The position numbers and the translations under genes are program-made. From Phycomyces nitens (lineage: Eukaryota; Mucoromycota; Mucoromycetes; Mucorales; Phycomycetaceae), in the NCBI GenBank assembly GCA_022702545.1, contig JAHRBC010000001.1:5642001-5706000 (forward strand): a DNA stretch of 64,000 nt, in the 5' to 3' direction. Under the pieces are notes generated by a model that had not been told where the DNA came from, made no database searches, and saw only the letters and a program-made list of their open reading frames with translations. This document shows positions 35,053 to 46,737 of the stretch, piece after piece; the stretch's first letter is position 1; every line of letters begins with the position of its first letter.

Positions 35053-36603
35053 TTAAAAGCCTCTGTTTCGATAGCCAAGATTAGGCTCCTCGTCTATTCC
35101 ATAATCGCTAGCTATCAGGCTGCTGTCAGGATCTATGTACATGTCTTCTTCTTTGGCCCAGGCGTCCAGCGACATGTTTTCTGCAATGTGATTTGAATTC
35201 GTTCTGGCTCCCAGCACTGTGTGGTCTTTTTTGAGCTTGTACCATCCAAATTGTACTGTTTATTTAAGAAAAATGTGGTGAGAAATGCCTCAAGGTGAAT
35301 GATAAAGTTACCATGTGGGTGCAGCCCTTTTCCAAAGTTTAATAGACATCTTATGGACACAAATATAGTGATCTAAAAACATATACAATTAGCTTTTTAT
35401 AGATACATTTCTACAAATACTTGCCAGGCACGTTATTACAGAAGTTCCGGCTTTAAAGAAAAGAGGTTAGCTATTAGGCTAATATGGACATTGGACCAAG
35501 AGTTTACCATATGCACACAAAAAGTACCAAATATCGTAAATCATGAATTGTACTGCCCAAACCAACATAACTATGTTGAGGGAAACGATTGATAGTTGAT
35601 AAGCAATAAAGGTAGTCATCATCCAATAGCTTTCGGCAGCAATCTAAGAAATATGGTCAAATTTCGCTTCAAAAACCAACATGTACATACTGCCTTTCGA
35701 CCAAAAAGAAGAAATGCTGCACTTAGGATAGGCGCACCTATCGAGAATACCCATATCCAGGCATCGGTTCCAAATATCATTACATAGACCGCATAGAATA
35801 CGACGAGAAGAACCTGGAAAAACAAGTTGATCTTTACAGCAAGTACATAGCATTGTACCCAATAATACATTCCTAAACCAGACTGTCAGTTGAGGGATAA
35901 AATGATGATTACTTACGGTGTAGATTGACATCTGACCCTAGTTTTTTGTATCTAATCCAATCGCAGTTTTTGTACAGCCTGTATGTTACATAGGTGGTAG
36001 GAAAAGCCAAAAGGACTAGAATTGAAGTCATGACTATATCAGGAATCAAGTAAACCGTTGGGACATCTATCTTTTTGAATTCTGCAATTTGCTATGATAA
36101 AATAAGCTTTTGTTATCCAAAAAAAAACGCCAATTAATTAGTTACCATGGCACCCAATGCTATGGCAAACACAGTCGAGCCAAATGTAAGAAAGACTGTA
36201 AGTGAGTTGCCTTGGACAACCTAAAACAAACACAAGGTAAATCTATACCGTATTGAACCCACCAAACTCTTTATCTTTACCCCATCAAATGCCAGCCAAA
36301 ATCTCCAGACTTCAAACAGTATAAACCAAATGGTCTCTGCTTGTACGCGGACGGCCTTGTAGCCATAATAGGCCCAATATTTTTGCTCTTGCTGTGTGGC
36401 AATATATCCAACAGGATGAAAAATAACCAGAGTAGCAATGAGGTTTGGAATTGTAATAAGCAGCTGGACCCCGGCCAATATGATGAACCATTTTCCCCAA
36501 ACTCTCTCGGATATTCTCTCACGCTATAATTCTATGTAGCGTAAGTCATACTTTCCAGACAGTGGGCCTAAATACACACCAATTTTGCTTTGATATTGTA
36601 CAT
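35053..36603 (-). CDS. polytopic membrane protein, UPF0658 Golgi family
   Basis: Nine exons on the minus strand: 36603-36580, 36523-36263, 36220-36146, 36091-35917, 35872-35691, 35643-35508, 35450-35425, 35372-35312 and 35255-35053, about 380 residues. Roughly seven to eight hydrophobic helices are spread over the exons, with family-like elements RERISERVWGKWF, TYRLYKNCDWIRYKKLGSDV, RMYYWVQCYVLAVKINLFFQ and NFGKGLHPH. Fungal UPF0658 members localise to the Golgi; the function is unknown. The intron between exons 7 and 8 (35424-35373) has a GC donor (CTG|GCAAGT), needed to keep frame from TCL to ITIFVSIRCLLNFGKGL. The tail is soluble and acidic. Confidence 0.8.
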
Positions 36604-36750
36604 TAGTGTAAAAGGCAAGACAGCAAAGGAAGTCTATCTTTTATTTTTATTGCTGATTTTATACGCTCCAATTCGGTTTGAATGGTGTGCGTGACGGGGT
36701 AGAGTGTACAAGAGGGGCTCGGCTTAATTTTCCTTATGGAGCCATTATGA

Positions 36751-37742
36751 TCAAGGGTTTGTCTTGGCTATTACCTTGTCGCATATTCCTTGAAAGACAG
36801 GAAACAGGTTGGACTTTGAGAATGATTTCACATACGAACCATCTCCTTCTGCCTCGACCATGCTAGTGAAGCCAGGGTCGATTGGTACTCGACCAAAAAA
36901 GTCAATTCCGTACTCATTAGCCATCGATTCTCCACCACCGGATGAGAAGATGTTGGTACAATCCTACCAAGGGCTTAGCAACTATACAGTTGGGGTAACT
37001 ATGAATAAAAACAGAGCTGGTACTTACTGCGCAATGAGGACATACAAAGCCACTCATGTTCTCCACTACACCGAGAATAGGAAGTTTAACCTTGCGACAA
37101 AACGAGATCTCCTTTCGTACATCAGCAATAGCCACGTTTTGAGGTGTGGTTACAATAACAGCACCATCAGGCTCAAAGGATTTAAGGTACTCAATAATAC
37201 TAATGTGTTCGTCTGATGTTCCCGGGGGAGTGTCAATCAGCAGGTAATCGAGTTCGCCCCAATAGACGTCTTGTAAAAACTGTTTGATCATGGCTATCTC
37301 GAGTTAGTTATCCATTCAATTTTATGTTGTACACACCATTCTTCTTTGGCCCTCTCCAGACAACCGAGTCGTTCTTGCTGCTCAATAAAAAGCCAATTGA
37401 CATGCATGACAATCGCTGTTGCTCATCTGCATAGACTGGCACCCAGCTATATTTATTATTCTCAGTTTTGTATTCTCGGTGCAAGCTGTCTGTACAATCT
37501 TTTATATATTATTATTATTATTGTTATTACCCCTGGGATGCCTGGTGGACCTGTTTGCCATCTAAACCGAGCATACGAGGAATGCTTGGACCTGTCAGGT
37601 CAATGTCAAGGACACCGACCTTGAATCCCTTTTGTACTAGTCCAAGAGCAAGTTGTGTTGTAACTGATGACTTGCCAACTCCACCCTTTCCTGATAGTAC
37701 CAGGACAATGTGCTTAATGTTTGACAAGTTGATTTCTGACAT
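36751..37742 (-). CDS. CFD1: cytosolic Fe-S cluster assembly P-loop ATPase CFD1/NUBP2
   Basis: Four exons on the minus strand: 37742-37531, 37446-37337, 37293-37028 and 36963-36751, about 266 residues. The deviant Walker [10 protein letters not shown] (about 18-26) and the [17 protein letters not shown] switch identify the Mrp/NBP35 family. The protein lacks the N-terminal four-Cys ferredoxin motif of NBP35, so it is the CFD1/NUBP2 partner. The essential C-terminal CPHC motif is present ([14 protein letters not shown]). CFD1 and NBP35 form the scaffold for cytosolic and nuclear Fe-S proteins. Exon joins reproduce GWVPVY and FSSGGGE. Confidence 0.92.
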
Positions 37743-38374
37743 TAGTAGATTAACAAGTGTTTTCTTGGTTTTTTTGGGGGGGTTTTTTAAGCAAGCTTGG
37801 AGAATGAGTAATCAAGCCAATTAAAGTGGTGGAATTGTGACGGCCAAATGGTTGCAATCCCTTGGTTTGTAATCGCTGTTGATCCAAAGGGTCTATTTGA
37901 TATAAAGGATGGCAACAAGCTGGAGGCCGTTTAGGCTATAGTCTGATTGTACCAAATGTTTTTGAATTCCTCGGGAATACCCAGATGAGTCTGGCAATAT
38001 GATCCCAATTATTATCAATTGGACTTTCTACAAGAGGTGGTAAAAGACTAGTAGCTATTGAAAAGACAGCGTTTGATCTAGAGGTATGTGTCCAATGTCT
38101 TGTTATTGCTGTTTCCGAGCAAGGTGCCCAGAGTGCATTGATAGGTCTATTTTGATATAGCCCAAAGGCATCTTATCCAATTCTTTTTGCAAATCTGCCA
38201 AGACAAGTCTTGCTGTTTCTTCTTCTTCTTCTTCTTCTTTTTCTTCTTGTTGTATCGCCTTTTTGCTTTGCTCATCATAGAGTGGCTTGGCGTAGACTCC
38301 AAACTGAATCAAGATTTCAATTCGGATATCAAGTCCCCCCTTTTTTTATTTTTGATAAAAAATATTCTTTTGTA
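37743..38374. other. divergent spacer between CFD1 and TFB5
   Basis: Head-to-head promoter region of CFD1 (-) and TFB5 (+). It contains a (TTC)n-rich stretch near 38218-38248 and a start-less minus-strand frame at 38103-38312 with protein-like composition, discussed under findings. Poly(T) precedes the TFB5 ATG. Confidence 0.5.
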
Positions 38375-38602
38375 ATGGTCAAGGCTGTCAAAGGAGTCTT
38401 AGTAGAGTGCGATAGTACAGTCAAACAAATTGTTTTGAATCTCAACAAACGCGGCAGTTTTGTAATCGAAGATCTAGACGAAACTCATCTCTTCATCGAA
38501 GCCTCTTTTGTCGCCGAACTACGTTACGAATTGGACAAGGTCTTGGACGAGAACTCTTACACGATCTCCAACGAGGACAAGGACACACGCCACAAGAATT
38601 AA
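38375..38602 (+). CDS. TFB5: TFIIH subunit TFB5 (TTDA/GTF2H5)
   Basis: A single-exon gene of 75 residues, close to the usual 70-72 of the family. The start MVKAVKGVLVECDSTVKQIVL and the sequence FVIEDLDETHLFIEA match TFB5 throughout. TFB5 stabilises TFIIH through TFB2/p52 and is needed for nucleotide-excision repair. The stop is 65 bp upstream of the RRN7 start codon on the same strand. Confidence 0.93.
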   Translation: MVKAVKGVLVECDSTVKQIVLNLNKRGSFVIEDLDETHLFIEASFVAELRYELDKVLDENSYTISNEDKDTRHKN

Positions 38603-38667
38603 GGACAATTAGTCATTTCACTTTGTTTTTTAAAAAAAATACCTTGTAATTCAATACAGTCATAATA

Positions 38668-40682
38668 ATGTCTGGCATTCAGGATCGTGTTTGTTCTGTG
38701 TGTGGAACCAAAAGATTTAGTCGTACAGCAGAGGGCGGTCTGGTCTGTCGCTATGGCCATCAATTTTTGGTGGGTTTACATATATTATTATTTTTTGCCT
38801 GTCCTCAAGATATACTAAAAGACTGGTATCGTAGGGCTGGCAAGAAGAGTGTGATGATGAGTTTGGAAATAGAGGCTTCAAGCGTAAAACAGTTGCGACC
38901 AGTGTAAAAGCTCATCACGGAAAGTCAAGTAAGAGTTTATCTTAAAGAAACTGGGACCTGTTATCTTGAGCCTTACAGTGTCGTAGGGGTCTATGGTGTG
39001 GAACAGCTCTCGGTTCACTACCGCATCTTCCAATTTGGCCTTCAAAAGATGGCACTAGCAATTGTGCATGATCTGGGATTTCCCAGTGAATTCGAGGTAT
39101 ACCATACATATCTTATTGTTTTTTCTACTCTTGAGAAATAAGAGAAAGCAAAGTATTGACAACACCCATTGATGGCTTAGTATATCGTACGTGAACTGTG
39201 GCTTTTATACGCAAATGATAGCAAACTCTACTTGACCGATGAAGTCGACCTGATAAAGGAGTCTGCATTAAAAGGCCAACTATTATCTGCAATTGAGGAC
39301 GACATCAACAACATTAGCGATGAAGAGGACAGCGAAGATGAACACAATCGTGAGGAGTATGACGGTATTGGTGAACACGAAGAGGAAGACGACTATTCTG
39401 GTACCAAGAGATCAAAGGGAAAATACAAGGCAATTACAAGAGAATACATGAACAAAAGCAGAAACACAGACCCAATGGTCTGGCCCAAGTTACGCTTCCG
39501 GTACATGCTTTCCTTTTGCTACCTTGCCTGTATCTGGCTCCGTCTCCCGGTGCTCATGAATGACCTTCGTCGGTGGTGCACAACCATGAAAGTGCCTTAT
39601 CTGTTCTTACTTCGTAAAATACCTAGCGATATACTTCCTCTCGTTGACAAGAACGTACTTGAGAGTGGAATGCTAGTTGTTCCATCGATCTCCAGCTTAT
39701 CAAAAGATATTTATATGTTTGGATTGCTGTTCAACCGACGATGTAAATTGACATTCCCTTTGGTCAATACACCCATGTTGATCTACCGCATCTCAAATCA
39801 ATTCTGTCTTCCAGGTGAGTCTATTATCCATAGGCAAAGGATCCAGATTCCCAAAAACTTACTTTTCATCTAGTTGAAATGTACTTTATGGCAACACACA
39901 TACACGAAAAGCTGTGTACTTTCAAGACCAATTCATTGATTGAAGAATACGCCAGGATAGAAAACGCACAAGGAAATGGCGATATGATTGCTGTCGTTAG
40001 TGTCTTGCTTGCCATCAAATTAACCTACTCTCTGGATGATGACGAGAGGTAAGCAAAACAAGACAAACTTTATATATTCACAACATGTACTCTAGAGACG
40101 TTGCATTGCCCGAAAAGAATATTGTGCCCCTGATGCCAAAGGCTACATGGCTCAAGATTATCAAAGAAAGGGCAGAAAAGTGGGAGGATGTGTGTACTAA
40201 AAAGTAAGTGAGTAAGATTCTATACTTTGCTAGAATACTTATTCTTGTCTAGGTCGGCAGTAAGCCCTGAAGTGGAACTAGATGCGCTTTTGAACCTGCT
40301 GTTGAACGACCCGGATGATTCTGACCTTGGAAACTCTATAAAATATCCTTTGAAAAATGAACTGGACCGCCAGAGCCGTCAAAGTTCATATAAACCAGCC
40401 ATTATGAACACCCACGACCTTTTCATGAACCGGCTTTTGGATAGATCTACAGAAAAGGAGCCTGTTGTTGATGGTACAAGAATGATTGGCGAGGACTATC
40501 AAAGGTTCTCTTTTGGTTACAAGGCTCATCCAAAAATGCTGTTCCCAAAAGAATACGAGGTGGTTATGGAACTCGCTGGGTACATCCTAGGACTGAACCC
40601 AACGCGCATACATTCTGCAATGATAATTCACGAAAAAGTACTATTCAACATTTGCTCAAAGGACACTTTGGAATCAAGCTGA
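38668..40682 (+). CDS. RRN7: RNA polymerase I initiation factor RRN7 (TAF1B)
   Basis: Seven exons: 38668-38769, 38835-38928, 38987-39096, 39181-39814, 39874-40048, 40096-40203 and 40253-40682, about 550 residues. The N-terminal zinc ribbon is CSVCGTKRFSRTAEGGLVCRYGH (two CxxC/CxxxH halves), typical of RRN7/TAF1B, which are TFIIB-like. It is followed by WQEECDDEFGNRGFKRKT and the cyclin-like YRIFQFGLQKMALAIVHDLGFPSEFEYIVRELWLLY. Acidic stretches and a second helical domain follow. RRN7 is part of the core factor that recruits Pol I to rDNA promoters. The 38929-38986 intron was placed to join KSRVYGVEQLS. Confidence 0.83.
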
Positions 40683-40920
40683 TTAAATGAATTAAATGAA
40701 TTAATTGTTTTATATTGTGTGAATGTCAATAAAATTATGGTAATGCAGATACGTTTTTTTAAGAGAAATGAAATGATAGAGTGTGATTGATGTGATTAAT
40801 AGTAAAGAAAGATACAAAGAAGTGTGTGATGATAAAAGAGGGTAAGATTCTTGTTGGGGTTGGGAAAAAAAGAAGTGAATGATGAAAAGTTGGTACAAAA
40901 ATACTGTTATTTTGAAAGTG

Positions 40921-43900
40921 TTACAAAAGTGAAGAGGACGAAACAAACTTCTTTGCCATGGCTGCAATGGCACTTTGCCGAGGACTTGGAATGGTATGAG
41001 AAGAACTTGCACTTGGAATAGTAGACTTTATGAGACGTGGGTGATGAAAGGCCATACTGAGGCTTCCGGTGCGTGCATACTTGTAATTGATTCCATAGAT
41101 CTTTCGCATGGCTGATGTTGAGTCACTTTCGATTGACTTGTAGAGATGAGAATATGTCTTGAATGTGGATTCATGTGTTTCGAGGGTTCGGGCATGGAGA
41201 GGAATGATATGCTTTTGATGGAGGCTGTGTTCAGGGCACCATACTTGGGGTACCATCATACCGCCAGATGCGTGTGGGTCAAAGGTGCCGGGGGACAATA
41301 GGGGAATCAGAGAAGCCTTGGGTGGTTGTACAAGTTCAAAGGCAAGTTGGAATTGGTTCTTTGCGGCACACTCCACATGGATAAGCTTGTTACAATCTCC
41401 ACATGTCACCTTTGCACCATTTGAATTGTGGCATATTTCGCAATCTTTCTGCCAACGAGCAGGATGAATGGCATTAATGTATTCTACGGGCTGAAGGGTC
41501 TCTGGGTGAACCAGCTTCACCTCTGGAATAAAGGTCGCACAGCTGACATGAGCCCACTTGTAATCAGAGGTGGGCTTCATTGGCCGACGAGTGTCACCGT
41601 CAGTGTCAAGACATATGGTACAGGTATAGTCCTAGAACAATAAAGAGGTCTTTAGTCTACAAATCTCTTTGGATCCAGGCTAGCTTACAGATGATACTTT
41701 GGGGTGGCGCTTATTTGTACACACATCACATATCCAAGGGAGTGATTTGTCAGATACAGAACCAATGCAATCTATTGAGGTGATAAACAGGTTAGACATC
41801 CAACAAAAAAGGGGGGTTAACAATACAAACACACCATTGTGTACAGACATACTACAGTCAACACACACTAATAGTTGGTTTACTGGCTCTAAATGAGAAC
41901 ATAGGGAGCATGGTGTTGGCGCATTTTGCTGTCGTGAAGCATTAATACGGTCCTTCTATAAAATGCAAATGTCAGAATAGACAACGTCTGATAAGAAAGT
42001 ACGTACAATAAGCTTGATTCTTTTTCGAATAGGAATATGCTCCGTAGTGGTTACATCTGCAACTGATTCTGCATTGGAAGTTGAGGTAACAACGGGTTCC
42101 TCAGGTTGTTTGCGCTTTTCTGTTTTGGGTACTTTTGACATTAATAAGATGAGGAAAGATGAGTAAGAAAGGGCACAAGAAAATATTGTTTGATTCCTGG
42201 TTTTCTGTATTTACCTTCAAATGGGGCTTTTAAGGGCCTACCACGGTTACGATGGTTGGAAGTGAGGCTTTCAGGAGAAATGGGCATGTTCTTGCCGTAT
42301 TTTAACCAGTAGACACCACATGCATCACAAACCACAAATGTAAATTCCTTTCGTCTTCTGTCTGTGTCAGACGGAGGACGACGCCAGATAGAAGATTCAG
42401 TTGTATGGCAATTTGTACATCGATAGTTTGAATGTTCATAAGAGCTCATTGGTACCACTGTCAAGTCTGTCTCTTCTTCACTGTCATCGTCAGAATCAAG
42501 AGACTCTGAGGGAGATTTACTGACACGACCGTCTTGGCCCATGGTTGCTCTTTTCTTGATCCGTTTACTATGTATGAAGCGCCAATTGTAAATCATAACA
42601 AGCAAAGGATCAACAATCAACTTACGTTGGTCGATAGACTTTTGTCCATTCTGAATAAACTGGCTCGTACCGATCTGTCTTTTTCCATTGGTAGAAAAAG
42701 CGGATAATGTCAGGCATTGGTTTGTTTGGGATCTTTTTTTTGTTTGTAGAGTTAATTTCTGTTTTACCAAAGAACAAAAAATATTGTTGGTTTTTAAAAA
42801 ATACCTTTTGCTTGATCAAATTGAAATCATGTCCATGGTCTCGGACTCCTTGCTCAAAAGCAGCGAGTTCTTCCTCTGACCATTCTACGACATGGCAGAA
42901 ATCGTCTGAAGTAAGACTGGCCATTTTGGAAAGTGCAATCGAGGAATCATAGTTGCTTTGTTCGAATTCAAGCAGGGCTCTATCCAATAAATCACCTGAA
43001 TGAGGAGGAAGTGGGAGATCTGGTAGAGCCTTGACAGCCAACATGTATTTCTCAAGATCATCTTGAAAGGGTTTTAGATTGTTTACAATAAACATAAATA
43101 AATAAATAAGAAATGACAGTATACCTTGGATATCATCTGTCCATTCGGTACGTCTAAACATTGGAGTCAATGTGGCGTCTGTCCCACGAGCTACAGGGGC
43201 GTGTACTTCTTCGTCGTCTTCCTGTTCCGGCTCCTTGGAAGGATTAGGGCTGGTAGCTATTTATTTTGTACAATTTATTTTTTTTCAAAAAAAAATATTA
43301 TTATTATATGATTAAATAATAATTAAAAATAAAATAATATAATAATTATTATTACTAGTATTATTTGTATAGAAATGTGTATATATAAATCATTGGTATT
43401 AAGCAAACAATAAGAATATCAAGGTATTAAGCTATAGTGTATATATGTATATATGTATATGTATATATGTATATTTAACAATATTACAAACAATGACATA
43501 CCTAGTCGACGCTTTATAGGTCTACCGACCCGCCTATTGTACCTGCGTTTCGGGACTCTGACAAATGATTCCTGGGAGACTTCTTCTGCTGTCAGGGGGG
43601 TTGAAGGGCTTTGGTCAACAATGCCTTGGGATTCTTCCATCTTAAAATCAGGGGTATCTGCCTGATATTTGGCTCCTATACGACTCTTGGCATGTGGATA
43701 GCAATTGTTGTTGGCTACATTGGATAGGAAATGTTAGATGTGACTGCAAAGCACAATGAGAAAAATAAACAATGGATAGGTTCGGCGTACATTCAATGTC
43801 TAGGAGCTGGGTGTTCATGTTGAAGTATCGGAATGGCCACATTGCAGTCATTGTCATTTCTTGGGGTGCTAATGAGAAAAAGATAATCAAGAAAAGATTG

Positions 43901-45058
43901 AATGAATCATGTTTAGATCAATAATTAGAGATTCAGACTATAAAAGCCAAAATAGACACACATTGATTAAACACTCGCCATATCTCTATCACTAACCTTT
44001 TGGTGTGTGTCTGGGCATGGGCGCGACCCTTTTTTTGATCTGTTTTTGGGTTGCTTTTGGGATACTCGCACGCGTGGTGGTGCGGGTCTGTCGTTTAGGG
44101 CGAGAGGAGGAAACAGGCTTTGGGCTATTCGAACTACTGTCACTCTCGGACGGGGTGGACGTGTTCTGGGATGAGCCTCCCAGGAGCTCTTCTCTAGTGC
44201 ACGGGGCGCACTGCCAGGCAAAGCCTTTGGAGGGCTTTCGAAGCAGAGGAGGATTGAGACAAGACATATGATAGCTCTTTAGACATGCAGCACATTTGAC
44301 TGACTTGGCACTAAGATTGCAACAAATGTGAATAGACTTTTCATCAAACCAACAATCTCAAAAGGAGAAGGGGGATTTTTGGGGGTATTTTTTTTGGTCT
44401 TTTGGAAAGAAAGAGGGGATCATGGCATTTACCTTGCACACCACTCGTCACACACACAGCAGTTACAGCGGTCGACTACCAAGTCATCTGCAATGGCTTG
44501 CTCCACAACAACAAACTGATATCGTTCTCTCAGAGCTGTCTGGATGGCCAAAGGTACGTTCTGAACAGCCTCACATGCCACTACCTCGTACATTCTTTGC
44601 ATGTATCGATCATAAAGACGATGAAAGTAGAAATGATCCTCCAATGATCGATACATCTCCAGCCCTTCCTTCCCAATGTAGTGCTTGTGGGTGACTGTAC
44701 ACTTGCCTCGGATGGCACTCACTGGGTTGAGATCCGACTGCATGGTGGCAAACAAGAGTCGAGGATCATGGTGTTTTCGATTCACCACATCCTTTGGCCG
44801 ATTGAACCAGGCAATCCGGGCTTGCTGCCCCTTGCCCGCCACAACAGCCGGAAACTCCATGATGCGCCCGACATGGTAGGGCTCACCCAGGTGCTCCGAC
44901 GCCAGGAAGACATGGTCTTAATCGACAAGTTAAAAAAAAATATTCAGTACATTTTCTTGTCAAATCCAGCCAACAAAATGTTTACCGTTCACCCGGACTA
45001 CGGTTCCATCGGAAAGGAAAGCCTGCCTCACGTCTGCGATGGGATGAGGTGTGGCCAT
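40921..45058 (-). CDS. SNT2: SNT2-like BAH-PHD-SANT-GATA-ePHD chromatin protein
   Basis: Thirteen exons on the minus strand: 45058-44986, 44916-44433, 44310-43997, 43868-43791, 43714-43502, 43256-43125, 43061-42805, 42732-42626, 42567-42215, 42131-42007, 41955-41835, 41771-41689 and 41631-40921, about 1016 residues. The order is BAH (DHVFLASEHLGEPYHVGRIM...), PHD finger (CNCCVCDEW ... CLKSYHMSCL ... WQCAPC), an ELM2/SANT-type region (VVEWSEEELAAFEQGVRDHG ... IIRFFYQWKKTDRY), a GATA-type finger (CTNC-x26-CDAC), a second PHD and an extended PHD (CTICLDTDGD ... HVSCATFIPEV ... CEICHNSNGAKVTCG). This is the SNT2 architecture; in yeast Snt2 acts with Ecm5 and the Rpd3 deacetylase in stress responses. 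It converges on RRN7. Confidence 0.88.
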
Positions 45059-46737
45059 GGTGATGCTGATGAGGAGAGGTAAAAAAAGAAGGGAAAATAA
45101 AAAAAATGAAAATTAGGGCAAGCTTATATACAGAGAACGAGAGAAAATATTGGGACATTTAGAATCCGATCACTCGCCTTGCCTTCCCCTTTTGAAAGAC
45201 CAGTTACGCTTGTTTGTCCTTGTTTACTGGCAATAGAAAATAACCATTTGGACTATGTCGGGCTATAAAGAAGTCCTGAGGTACTTGGTGGGTTGGTGGC
45301 AAGGACATGATACTATTGATCAGACTTTAATGATTCCTAGAAACTCCAAGACATTATTTATTTATTTTATTTTATTTTTTAAAAAAAGAAATAACCATAT
45401 ATTGTTGTTCCAAGGTTGGATTCTAAACCGTCTAGACAGCCAGGCCAAGGTGTTTTTATATATATATAAATATATATAAAGTAAAACTGGTAATTAGAAA
45501 TAAGCCTTTTGTAAAAAAAAAAAACAACAAGAGATGTTTGGCAATTTCAATGGCTTGTTCTTCAGCCATTATTGACCCTTTTGTAGATGGTCTTGAGGGA
45601 TGTCGAGATATTTATTTATTCTTGGTATTATAATCAATAGATGTTTGTATATATATATATATTGATTATAAACTCTTGTGATTATAAAGGTCTGTTGGGT
45701 ATTGAAAAATATATAAGAAAGTATTTTACAGGTACATATGTATATGTATGTAGGTATCAATTATATATCATCTACCTTCAATTACAAGAACGTCGGATCT
45801 ACAAGAATAAACAAATCGTGTACCACTCGCTATCCAAAAAATAACATTATTGAGTTTACTACCACATGTAAAGATGTAAAAGAATATATAGACTTTTTTA
45901 TTTTTATTTTTGTAAATCCATTTACTTGCTGCTTGGTCCAGTTTTGTGGACATTGTCATGGGAACAGACTGGGTAGTAACAAGGTTTGTTTAATAATCTA
46001 ATGACAATTGGTTACCAGACATACATTTGGTCACTATTAAAAAGTGCTCTTGTATATTAGCAGTGAAAAGAATCGAAAGATTTAAAATCAATAATATATT
46101 CATCTATTTTATTTTATTTTTTAATTTTTTGCGATAATGACTTGGCCATTGACTTGTAATTACCGTTTATTGACTCATGGACAATAAATCCCATTATTCA
46201 TTATACCCTCATCTTTACAAAGCCAATCGAATGACCTTTAAAGATGCTCTTTAGATGATGACTATAGATCTTATATAAAATAGAAATATAGATTTTATTT
46301 ATTAAATGGATAATACCAAAAAGCTGTATTTGGTGCGCCGACTATAAACATAGTGCCCAAGTCATCTTTATAGAGGATTTGATACTTTTAATTCTGAAAT
46401 ATACTTGTAAAACTGTGAAAATTTAAAATGGTTTTATTTCAAAACCAACAAGCCTTTTTTTTATATAGACGTACATGTGTATATGCACCTCTCTAAACAG
46501 GACTTATAATGACAATGTTTAACTATATGTACCCAACCCACATTTCATGATTTTTATCATCATACCAGCCAGCATATATTATTAATTGATAATAAGCAAT
46601 AGGTGTATTTAATGATGCTGTAATTTGCATACACGTACAGTAAGAGTAATAAGAATATAATTAAGATAAAGAGATTAATTGGATAGCTTTAAGCCATCAT
46701 AATATATATACAAAATGTAGAATTAGACAAAATACTA
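45059..46737. other. 1.7-kb gene-free spacer
   Basis: Upstream of SNT2 and downstream of the YTP1-like gene. AT-rich with a T6A7 junction (about 45375-45387), TA runs near 45460 and 45655, and TTTTA repeats near 46110-46125. Only short random frames occur. Confidence 0.6.
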
